In this document: one piece after another, positions 39,411 to 47,069 of the stretch
How positions within the stretch are numbered: the stretch's first letter is position 1
Layout of the letters: every line of letters starts with the position of its first letter
Source: an uncultured Bacteroidales bacterium
Lineage (GTDB): Bacteria > Bacteroidota > Bacteroidia > Bacteroidales > UBA3824
Assembly: GCA_905234655.1 (NCBI GenBank)
Contig: CAJOJG010000017.1
Location: forward strand, 1-64,000
Direction: 5' to 3'
Length of the DNA stretch: 64,000 nucleotides
Position numbers and translations under genes: made by a program
The notes under the pieces: generated by a model
Seen by the model: only the letters and a program-made list of their open reading frames with translations
Database searches by the model: none
What the model was told of the DNA's origin: nothing

Positions 39411-39502
39411 GCTTCGCGAGAAATCTTTCAAATTCATTTCAAATCTTTCAAATCCTTTATTTGTACGGTTTGTATAAGATTTGAAAGATTTCCCGCGAAG
39501 CG
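39411..39502. repeat. Intergenic long inverted repeat (GCTTCGCGAGAAATCTTTCAAAT ... ATTTGAAAGATTTCCCGCGAAGC)
   Basis: gcttcgcgagaaatctttcaaattcatttcaaatctttcaaatcc ... tataagatttgaaagatttcccgcgaagcgg; arms nearly perfect. Confidence 0.75.
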
Positions 39503-39558
39503 GCATTATAATTTTTCGTCCACAAAGGTAAACATAAATTGGACAACGCCAAAAATTT

Positions 39559-40338
39559 TTAGTCATGGTCGAACCTCAGATGGCGGACGCTCATGCAGTT
39601 GTTCATTATCTCACGGAGCGTGCGGATTCCCATCTCGAGGTGGTCGTCGACATAGTTTTTAGTGACACTATTGTCGCTCTCACGGGTCTTCACGCCCGAG
39701 GCTACCATCGGCTGGTCGGACACCAGGAGCATCGCGCCGCAGGGTATCTTGTTCTTGAACCCCACAGTAAAAAGCGTCGCGGTCTCCATGTCCACGCCCA
39801 TCGCGCGAATCTTGCGGAGATAGTCCTTGAAATCCTCGTCCCACTCCCACACGCGGCGGTTAGTGGTGTAGACCGTGCCTGTCCAGTAGTCGTGTCCAAG
39901 GTCGCGCACAACCGCCGAGGCAGCCCTGAGAAGCTGGAACGCGGGCAGTGCCGGGACTTCGGGCGGAAGGTACTGGTCGGAGGTGCCCTCGCCCCTTATG
40001 GCGGCTATCGGGAGGATTACGTCGCCGAGCTTGTTGATTTTCTTCAGGCCGCCACACTTACCGAGGAACATGACCGCCTCGGGCTTTACCGCGCTCAGGA
40101 GATCCATGATTGTGGCGGCGTTCGGGCTGCCCATGCCGAAGTTAATCAGCGTTATGCCTTCAGCGGAGACGCTCGGCATGTTCTTGTCGAGCCCCATGAC
40201 CGGCACGCTAAAACGCTTGGAGAACAGCTCGAGGTAGTTCTGGAAGTTAGTCAGAAGGATGTACTTGTCAAAATCGCCGAGTTCCCGTCCCGTGTACCTC
40301 GGCAACCAGTTGTTAACGATTTCTTCTTTTGTCCTCAT
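39559..40338 (-). CDS. amn: AMP nucleosidase
   Basis: LPRYTGRELGDFDKYILLTNFQNYLELFS, INFGMGSPNAATIMDLLSAVKPEAVMFLGKCGGL, AIRGEGTSDQYLPPEVPALPAF, VDMETATLFTVGF. Confidence 0.92.
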   Translation of the reverse strand: MRTKEEIVNNWLPRYTGRELGDFDKYILLTNFQNYLELFSKRFSVPVMGLDKNMPSVSAEGITLINFGMGSPNAATIMDLLSAVKPEAVMFLGKCGGLKKINKLGDVILPIAAIRGEGTSDQYLPPEVPALPAFQLLRAASAVVRDLGHDYWTGTVYTTNRRVWEWDEDFKDYLRKIRAMGVDMETATLFTVGFKNKIPCGAMLLVSDQPMVASGVKTRESDNSVTKNYVDDHLEMGIRTLREIMNNCMSVRHLRFDHD

Positions 40339-40413
40339 TTTGTTTTTAAGTTTTTAATTGTTAATTTTGCACCATGTTATTATCAACCTCAACAATGTCA
40401 AACACTTTCGGCA

Positions 40414-40866
40414 ATGGAAAAGCTAAATCTGCCTCAGTATGGCCTTAACATCAAGACTGATGCACAAAATAAATACATTTTTGACATAATACGAAAAAAA
40501 TTTTTGGTCTTGACCCCGGAAGAATGGGTCCGGCAGAATTTTGTGCATTTTCTCATAAACGACCTCCACTACCCTCAGTCGCTCATAGCCACTGAAAACG
40601 GCCTCAAACTTTTCAACACCCAAAAACGCGCCGACATCGTCATATACGGCCGCGACATGAAGCCCTTGGTCGTCGTCGAATGTAAGGCGACGGACGTGAC
40701 GATAACCCAAGAAACGTTCAACCAGGTCGCCCGCTACAACATCAACTTCAAGGCGCGGCTCGTCATTGTCACCAATGGAATGAAGCACTATTGCGCCCGG
40801 TTCGACGCCGCGAGCTCAAGGTACACTTTCCTTAATGAAATTCCTGACTATTCACAGTTGATTTAG
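40414..40866 (+). CDS. Stand-alone HsdR N-terminal-like (PD-(D/E)XK) domain protein
   Basis: LTPEEWVRQNFVHFLINDLHYPQSLIATENGLKLFNTQKRADIVIYGRDMKPLVVVECKATDVTITQETFNQVARYN; D..VECK nuclease signature. Confidence 0.88.
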   Translation: MEKLNLPQYGLNIKTDAQNKYIFDIIRKKFLVLTPEEWVRQNFVHFLINDLHYPQSLIATENGLKLFNTQKRADIVIYGRDMKPLVVVECKATDVTITQETFNQVARYNINFKARLVIVTNGMKHYCARFDAASSRYTFLNEIPDYSQLI

Positions 40867-40950
40867 AGGACAGCTACACAAGGAAAAATGTTGAGAATCA
40901 ACAAGACTCCCAACATTCCAGAATACGTAATACAATGTTTCATGTGCATT
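40863..40950 (-). pseudogene. Truncated 5' end (signal-peptide region) of a propeller-type cassette gene
   Basis: 'gctacacaaggaaaaatgttgagaatcaacaagactcccaacattcc.gaata' is nearly identical to 42162-42211; encodes MLGVLLILNIFPCVAVL* versus MLGVLLILNIFPWVAISQ. Confidence 0.75.
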
Positions 40951-40971
40951 TTTGATTGCGAGCAATAAATA

Positions 40972-41100
40972 AGTACCATATTCCACGCCACAAAAATATA
41001 CACATTTTTCCGAAAACACGTGCCACTTTTGGGTGATTTTTCAACGCGAAAGCCAAAAAAATACACAAAAGTGGCAGATTAGATTAAAGTATCATTCGCG
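40972..41100. repeat. Cassette-array spacer repeat, copy 1 (hairpin about 41020-41077)
   Basis: ttccacgccacaaaaatatacacatttttccgaaaacacgtgccacttttgggtgattttt...cacaaaagtggcagattagattaaagtatcattcgcgga. Confidence 0.8.
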
Positions 41101-42237
41101 GAGGATTTTTGGAACAGGGAGAAAGCAAGGAGGACTTTCGCCGTCACAAGGATTTGCGGAAAACCAGGAGGCGGGAAATATTTGGTTTGACGGTTCTATT
41201 TTGTCTTTTGACGGAACGTAGATGTATTCCATCTCCGTGTTTCCAAGCTTGTCAGTAGAGAGCGATATGGCATATTTTTCATACGAGTAGAAACACGTCT
41301 TATGGTGAAAAACATCATAAAACGGACTTGAACTTAACTCAATACCATAGTAATCAATAATGTTTGTTATTTTTTCTGACCCAAAATCGACATATCCATC
41401 TTTAAGGTCATATTCCAATAAATCCGTAACCCGGGCACGAGATTTATCATGGATAAAGTTGCAATATATCTTTTTCCCGTCGTATGAAAATGCAGATGTA
41501 ATATAAAATTCATCAGGGAAATCGGCGAGTTTAATGCTTTTGACCTTGAAAGTACCAGTCATTCGGTCAAAATCTCCGTAATGAAGCTCTGCAAATCTCA
41601 AGACTGAAGTAAAATGTTTGCAATCAGGACTGAGCATTACATATAAATCGTTATCACGACTGGGTTGTTTTTTATTCTCAAATATCCAATCTTCACTGCC
41701 ACAATATATAACCTCATCATTTGACAACAAATATTTCCGTATCTCGTCATCTCCAGAATAGAACAACCACACTCCACTGCAATCTGACTTGTGCACGGCA
41801 AGCACTATATCGCCCGTCTCAAAATTATCTATTTTCTTTATGACTTTGTTCTTCTCAAGATCTATCATCATATAATTTCTCCCAAAATAATGGACGATAT
41901 TACTTGAACTGCCTGGCACAAAACATTTTGACTCGTAAACAAGCATTGAACTGCCCTCTATGACATTGTTGTCGGCATCATGTAGAATACCATCATACCC
42001 AATTAGCCTCGTATCTCCATTTTCATCTACATAATAGCATTGTTCGACATCATAGTATTCTTTTAAGTAAACATTGTCGCAGACCTCAACACTCGGGTGA
42101 TTTAAATCAAGATAATATCCACCAATGAAAAAACGCGACACATGCTTTGACTGTGAAATGGCTACCCAAGGAAAAATGTTGAGAATCAACAAGACTCCCA
42201 ACATTCTGTAATACACGAAAAAAACTCTGATTACCAT
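41092..42237 (-). CDS. Secreted beta-propeller-like protein, cassette 1
   Basis: Start ATG 42237 overlaps the upstream lipoprotein stop (ATGGTAA); signal peptide MLGVLLILNIFPWVAISQ; repeated strand pattern (e.g. CVDNVYL..., YDGKKIYCNFI); ends CFLPVPKILRE*. Confidence 0.7.
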   Translation of the reverse strand: MVIRVFFVYYRMLGVLLILNIFPWVAISQSKHVSRFFIGGYYLDLNHPSVEVCDNVYLKEYYDVEQCYYVDENGDTRLIGYDGILHDADNNVIEGSSMLVYESKCFVPGSSSNIVHYFGRNYMMIDLEKNKVIKKIDNFETGDIVLAVHKSDCSGVWLFYSGDDEIRKYLLSNDEVIYCGSEDWIFENKKQPSRDNDLYVMLSPDCKHFTSVLRFAELHYGDFDRMTGTFKVKSIKLADFPDEFYITSAFSYDGKKIYCNFIHDKSRARVTDLLEYDLKDGYVDFGSEKITNIIDYYGIELSSSPFYDVFHHKTCFYSYEKYAISLSTDKLGNTEMEYIYVPSKDKIEPSNQIFPASWFSANPCDGESPPCFLPVPKILRE

Positions 42238-42995
42238 TGTTCTGGAGTAATAGTACGGACAAGACGGATTCTCGCTTTTTGGGTAGGGTTGTTCGTATAA
42301 CCGTAAGTGACCTTGCCATTTTGACTTGTCGGCCACCATACTACAACCCCACATCCCTTTTTCTTGTTCGCGCTATTGGAATTAATCCACATAGATGTAA
42401 CGAAATCGATATAATTTCTCAAGTCCCTATCTATCAGTTCTTCTTCTCCTTCGATATACAATTCCAAATCATTTGGAATCAAACTCTTGTCGGAATAGAT
42501 CAAACCAATATTACGAATATCATCTTCGGTAGGAATGTGGAACCCGTTCTCGCGAGCCAAAGTCTTACGATTGAATATAACATTGTCAAAACTTCTCATA
42601 CGGCTGCCTGTTCCAAAATTTCTTTCCCACTCGTAGAAGTAGCCATATTTCACACCAGCCTCATCTCCAGGTAACGTACTATACCATTGTCCACAATTAG
42701 TATGCACATAGTCAAGAAACCACTCTTGAAGAATTGTGAAATCTTCGTTAGCCACTTTTACCGTTCTGTAGGCATCGTATTCTTTACGATTCCTTTTCAT
42801 CATTAGCACAGAGGAGGTATCCAAAAAGGAGAAGCTCTTTGACAGACGTCGCCCCTGCCTGACGCTTGTATCGGACATTTGTGAAATGACTTCAGTGACA
42901 GAGGAATCCTCTTCCTCCTCGCAGGCCGTCATGCCTGCGAGCATCACGGCAACGACTGCCGCAAATGCAATTAGCTTCATGATTCTGTTTTTCAT
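42231..42995 (-). CDS. FISUMP-like lipoprotein, cassette 1
   Basis: MKNRIMKLIAFAAVVAVMLAGMTACEEEE lipobox; VKYGYFYEWERNFG...NGFHIPTEDDIRNIGLI...ARIRLVRTI resembles Fibrobacter succinogenes major paralogous domain features. Confidence 0.65.
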   Translation of the reverse strand: MKNRIMKLIAFAAVVAVMLAGMTACEEEEDSSVTEVISQMSDTSVRQGRRLSKSFSFLDTSSVLMMKRNRKEYDAYRTVKVANEDFTILQEWFLDYVHTNCGQWYSTLPGDEAGVKYGYFYEWERNFGTGSRMRSFDNVIFNRKTLARENGFHIPTEDDIRNIGLIYSDKSLIPNDLELYIEGEEELIDRDLRNYIDFVTSMWINSNSANKKKGCGVVVWWPTSQNGKVTYGYTNNPTQKARIRLVRTITPEQW

Positions 42996-43137
42996 GTTAA
43001 TATGAATTATTTATTGATTACGGGCAAGCAATATTGCTTCCACGCCACAAAATTTTCCGAAAACACGTGCCACTTTTGGGTAATTTTTCGTGCGGAAGTC
43101 AAAAATTACCCAAAAGCGGCATGTTAGATTAAAGCAT
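42990..43137. repeat. Cassette-array spacer repeat, copy 2 (hairpin 43067-43121; palindrome AAGCAATATTGCTT 43026-43039)
   Basis: GTGCCACTTTTGGGTAATTTTTcgtgcggaagtcAAAAATTACCCAAAAGCGGCA; nearly identical to 45463-45600. Confidence 0.88.
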
Positions 43138-44546
43138 CATTCGCGGATTATTTTTGGAAGAGAAACCTGTTTTGGAATTTTCACAAATTTTGAAACCGTC
43201 TTCATTTCATCATTATGGAACAAAACACTCATGGTGACATTGCAAATCCCGAATGACATGAAATTATGAACGACATGCCTTCCTTCAGCAATAACACCAT
43301 CGCCAAAATCCCACGATACTTTTTTAGCGCCAATACCTCGGTAATCGAAACTTGCCGAACCACACTCCACCGCATAAAGGAATGACGGCAGGTAACGAGG
43401 AACATGAAGAAACGAATTTTCACACACAGCTCCGTCGAGATACAACGCTTGGTAATTGAACTTACAATCATTCGACGGAGCATCCGGACTTTCTATGACA
43501 GAAACATATCCATCACCAGAAAAACCAAGGTATATATTTCCATCAGGACCTACTATCATGTCAGACCGACTGTTAAAAATATCCCCCGACATTTGCTTCC
43601 GTAGGACGACAATGGTGTCTGCAACCTCACTTGCTTTGTGAATTGAGCCCACAATCCTGTACCTGATAACCATAAATTCCGACTTTGTTTTTCCATATTT
43701 GCCACAGAACAAATATTCACCCGACGGCGAAAACTCAAAACAACTAACACTGTCTATACCCATGTCCACCTTACCTGCCACATCGCCATACTCGCCGATC
43801 TCAGTTCTGTAATACTTCTCTCCATTTTTGAACAATAAAAAAGAGCCGTCAGCAGAAATCCTCAGATTAGAACGGTAGACGGTCGTAGTCATTTTAAAAT
43901 CACGTGCAGTCGATACCAACATAAGGCTATCAGAAACTTCAAATGTTTTAAGGCAACCTTCCTCGTCATTATACACAATCAGACACGGATAATCATTGAC
44001 ACTTACAGTCACAAAATCGTCTATCCTTAAACCACGATAAACATCATGCGAAGCCAAGGAAACTATACCTTTGGCACAATTAATTATCAAATGATGAAGT
44101 TCATGCACACTTCCTACCTTGGCATTCTCCTTTTTCACAAAAAGATGGTGTACATCCTTGTTTTCATTGTCGCCGATATTACAAATCCCGAAATCAAACG
44201 CGGAAACAAAAGAATCATTGTATATTACCCTATTTTCAAAATCAGCAACCTCAAAATACAGGACTCCATTCTTCTTTACGAGATAACAATAAAACAGGAG
44301 ATTCCCGTAATCATCGGAATATGCGACAAAATAGTCGTGCATATTATGACTATTATGATAATCTTCGCTTCCCTCATAAACTGGCATGACCACGGCCCTC
44401 CCGTCCTGAAAAGACACATGCGCACCAGACCCGAAAATCCAATTGTCATAATTTTTCTGACAAACCGCCGATGGAACGGAGCTTGTCAGAAAAAAAATGA
44501 ACAGAATTGCCAGGATTGCATTACTGATATTTCGGCTCGAAAACAT
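43137..44546 (-). CDS. Secreted propeller-like protein with C-terminal PKD-like domain, cassette 2
   Basis: Start MFSSRNISN at 44546 overlaps the lipoprotein stop at 44521; signal peptide; NYDNWIFGSGAHVSFQDGRAVVM resembles the 'NWYFG' start of Bacteroidetes T9SS propeller/PKD proteins; KKVSWDFGDGVIAEGRHVVHNF is PKD-like; ends IPKQVSLPKIIRE*. Confidence 0.72.
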   Translation of the reverse strand: MFSSRNISNAILAILFIFFLTSSVPSAVCQKNYDNWIFGSGAHVSFQDGRAVVMPVYEGSEDYHNSHNMHDYFVAYSDDYGNLLFYCYLVKKNGVLYFEVADFENRVIYNDSFVSAFDFGICNIGDNENKDVHHLFVKKENAKVGSVHELHHLIINCAKGIVSLASHDVYRGLRIDDFVTVSVNDYPCLIVYNDEEGCLKTFEVSDSLMLVSTARDFKMTTTVYRSNLRISADGSFLLFKNGEKYYRTEIGEYGDVAGKVDMGIDSVSCFEFSPSGEYLFCGKYGKTKSEFMVIRYRIVGSIHKASEVADTIVVLRKQMSGDIFNSRSDMIVGPDGNIYLGFSGDGYVSVIESPDAPSNDCKFNYQALYLDGAVCENSFLHVPRYLPSFLYAVECGSASFDYRGIGAKKVSWDFGDGVIAEGRHVVHNFMSFGICNVTMSVLFHNDEMKTVSKFVKIPKQVSLPKIIRE

Positions 44547-45468
44547 AGCGTATTGAATAGCACTCACGATCAAGCGTCTGAAGTCCAATAAATGCTACAT
44601 AATCGTAATATTTCTTGTCAAGCGGATTCTTGTAATGACGTTTCACCGTGAAAAAACGGTGCCCATTATCTGAACCATCCTGCATGTGAAATACTCCTTC
44701 CTCTCCAAGCGCATTAAACCAACCGCATGAAAGAGTTTCATTGTATGTGCCATACCGATAACCAGCAAATGTCTTGTCACAATCCTTATCAGTACCTTTT
44801 TTCAAACCACATAAAAAAGCATCGAAATACATTTCATCCCAACCTGAAAAATCATGAACGCTTTTCAATTGTTGCTGATATACATCATGGTCTTCTTCCA
44901 TCAAATCATTAATGTCAATTCTGTTTGGCAACCTACCCACATGTTCATAAACTCTTGTAGGTCTTCCGTTAGCTCTGTAATCAGGCAATTTCATATAGAA
45001 ATCATTACGAAGTTGGTATGCCAGCGGCCATTGATACAGATAGCCATATTTCGCCGCATTCGATTCCTTGAAGTCATACACTGTGCATTGATGATTGAAT
45101 TCTACTTTTTCAGCCACATTGTCAATCATCATGTAGAAGTACCTGCCAGGGTTAGATACTCGATAGACTTTTACCGCAAGGTATTTTTTCTTTGGATCTG
45201 AATAGCAATAGACAGTGTCAACTTCCAAATAGTCCGATTCATCGGCGACAAGACCCTTAGATACGCCAGCAGCATACTTCTGACTGAACGTCCACTCCAT
45301 CCTCTTACCGTCAACGACAAGTACGCCGTCATTAGCCACTTCCACTTGCTCACTGACTGATTCTGCCTCAACCACTACCGGTTCTTCCTCCTCGCAGGCC
45401 GTCATGCCTGCGAGCACCACGGCAATGACTGCCGCAAATGCAATTAGCTTCATGATTCTGTTTTTCAT
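44521..45468 (-). CDS. FISUMP-like lipoprotein, cassette 2
   Basis: MKNRIMKLIAFAAVIAVVLAGMTACEEEE, nearly identical to cassette 1; AKYGYLYQWPLAYQL...LKSVHDFSGWDE..FAGYRYG...GWFNALGEEGVFHM...SIRYVFE. Confidence 0.7.
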   Translation of the reverse strand: MKNRIMKLIAFAAVIAVVLAGMTACEEEEPVVVEAESVSEQVEVANDGVLVVDGKRMEWTFSQKYAAGVSKGLVADESDYLEVDTVYCYSDPKKKYLAVKVYRVSNPGRYFYMMIDNVAEKVEFNHQCTVYDFKESNAAKYGYLYQWPLAYQLRNDFYMKLPDYRANGRPTRVYEHVGRLPNRIDINDLMEEDHDVYQQQLKSVHDFSGWDEMYFDAFLCGLKKGTDKDCDKTFAGYRYGTYNETLSCGWFNALGEEGVFHMQDGSDNGHRFFTVKRHYKNPLDKKYYDYVAFIGLQTLDRECYSIRYVFEPKYQ

Positions 45469-45600
45469 GTTAATATGAATTATTTATTGATTACGGGCAA
45501 GCAATATTGCTTCCACGCCACAAAAAACACGTGCCACTTTTGGGTAATTTTTCGTGCGGAAGTCAAAAATTACCCAAAAGCGGCAGGTTAGATTAAAGCA
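45463..45600. repeat. Cassette-array spacer repeat, copy 3 (hairpin 45531-45585; palindrome 45499-45512)
   Basis: ttcatgttaatatgaattatttattgattacgggcaagcaatattgcttccacgccacaaaa..., same as copy 2 with a small deletion. Confidence 0.88.
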
Positions 45601-46336
45601 TCTTGTGATTCACGCAATAAAACAACGCCTCGGAGATATTAGAGACATCAAGTTTCTTAAAAAGACGCTTCCTGTAAGTCTTCACGGAATCCACTGACAG
45701 GCATATAGATTTTGCGATGTCGTCCATGGTGCGCCCCTGTGCCGAGAGCCACAGTATTTGCCTTTCGATGTCAGTCAAGACGACAACCTCCTGCCGCGTC
45801 CAGCAGCGCGTAGACAACGAATACTCATAATAATCAGGCTCACCTTCCTTGCACAAGACAATATTGCCGGAACTTTGTCCCGTAGGCATCGTCAGGACAA
45901 AAAGTCCGACCTTGACATTGCCATCCACAACTTTGACAGGCACAAAATATTGGAGCATCAGCATCTTGCCAAGATGGAAATTATACGAAACCTTGACTTT
46001 CAAGATTTCATCGTCAGGCATCCCCCGCAAGAACGAGAACACGGCCTCATTAATCTTCACAAGCATCTTATAATCCTCGTCCGGCACGCACTTCACAAAC
46101 TTGTCGCAGTCCACGTCCCCCACCTCTGATGTATCGACACCGCACCACCGCGCAATATTGTCGGTCATATACAGCACCTTGTTATCCTCATAGTCCACGA
46201 GGTACATCCCGCACCCAAATATTTGCGTCATGGACTTGGCGAGCCTTAAGTCCACACCGGCAACACCGCCGCCACATTCCCCACGTCCCATGATAAAATT
46301 TGGATAACTGAAAAAATCTTTGATGCTCTTTTCCAT
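45593..46336 (-). CDS. LuxR-type HTH transcriptional regulator with N-terminal PAS-like sensor
   Basis: C-terminal LTDIERQILWLSAQGRTMDDIAKSICLSVDSVKTYRKRLFKKLDVSNISEALFYCVNHKML*; ATG 46336. Confidence 0.88.
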   Translation of the reverse strand: MEKSIKDFFSYPNFIMGRGECGGGVAGVDLRLAKSMTQIFGCGMYLVDYEDNKVLYMTDNIARWCGVDTSEVGDVDCDKFVKCVPDEDYKMLVKINEAVFSFLRGMPDDEILKVKVSYNFHLGKMLMLQYFVPVKVVDGNVKVGLFVLTMPTGQSSGNIVLCKEGEPDYYEYSLSTRCWTRQEVVVLTDIERQILWLSAQGRTMDDIAKSICLSVDSVKTYRKRLFKKLDVSNISEALFYCVNHKML

Positions 46337-46404
46337 CGTGTCTTTTTTTAATATTTCCGCCGCAAATATAGACACAATGAAGAAAAAAGCAAAATTAATT
46401 TCGG

Positions 46405-46926
46405 TTATTCGCGGATTATTTTTGGAAGAGGGAGCAGGCAGGGATTAATGTGCGACATCTGCCGACGCATAATTTGAGGAAAATAATAGCCACCGAAATT
46501 CATGGAACAATCTGATCCAATCGTATTTACAAGCACTTCTCCTTCCTCAACTCCGTCAATGACATAAACCACTCCGCCACCACCATTCGTCGCATACAGA
46601 CTTCCATCGATGCCTTGTTGAATCATAAACAGCCCTTCATTGTTCCCGCCAAAATCATAAAACACCTTAAACTTAGAAAAAACCAATCCTTCGGACAAAT
46701 CATAACCAATAAGCAAATCATTTCTTACAGCCATCAAATATTTGTCATTTCTTGTCAGTGCAAAAAACAGGTTTCCATCTGGCTTTGTGACAGAAGATAC
46801 AGAAATTTCTTCCGTATGGCGGTCAACATCCAAGATAAAAAAATCGGAACTTGTACACGCATATACCCTTGCCCCATCCAACGTCTGCCTAATGCAACAA
46901 ATGAACGAAGTTATTATTGCTTCCAC
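46405..46926 (-). pseudogene. 5'-truncated propeller-like protein, cassette 3 remnant
   Basis: Propeller-like strands; ends INPCLLPLPKIIRE*; no signal peptide; 5' side runs directly into spacer repeat copy 4. Confidence 0.65.
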
Positions 46927-46982
46927 GCCACAAAAATATACACATTATTCCGAAAACACGTGCCACTTTTGGGTAATTTTAT
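46912..46982. repeat. Cassette-array spacer repeat, copy 4 (half, hairpin truncated)
   Basis: attgcttccacgccacaaaaatatacacattattccgaaaacacgtgccacttttgggtaatttta. Confidence 0.8.
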
Positions 46983-47004
46983 TATCACTCTTTAACATTT
47001 TTTT

Positions 47005-47034
47005 TTGCCATAACACAAAAACTGATTACCTTTG
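47005..47034 (+). promoter_or_regulatory. Bacteroidetes-type promoter
   Basis: TTG - 19 nt - TACCTTTG, upstream of the OmpA-family gene. Confidence 0.6.
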
Positions 47035-47069
47035 CAGCGCACAAGGCAACCATACAAAACTACCCAAAC

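Noticed and set aside
38414-40338. Long plus-strand ORFs (356 aa and the 5' part of the 433 aa ORF) antisense to holA and amn
   Set aside because: The opposite strand encodes clear holA and amn. The antisense reading is low-complexity V/L/H/R-rich, an artefact of codon bias; the same applies to dozens of other overlapping ORFs in the track (e.g. 12424..13242, 53793..54557, 62443..63177).
40414-40866. Type I restriction-modification system
   Set aside because: Only an HsdR N-terminal-like domain; no helicase, HsdM or HsdS in the neighbourhood.
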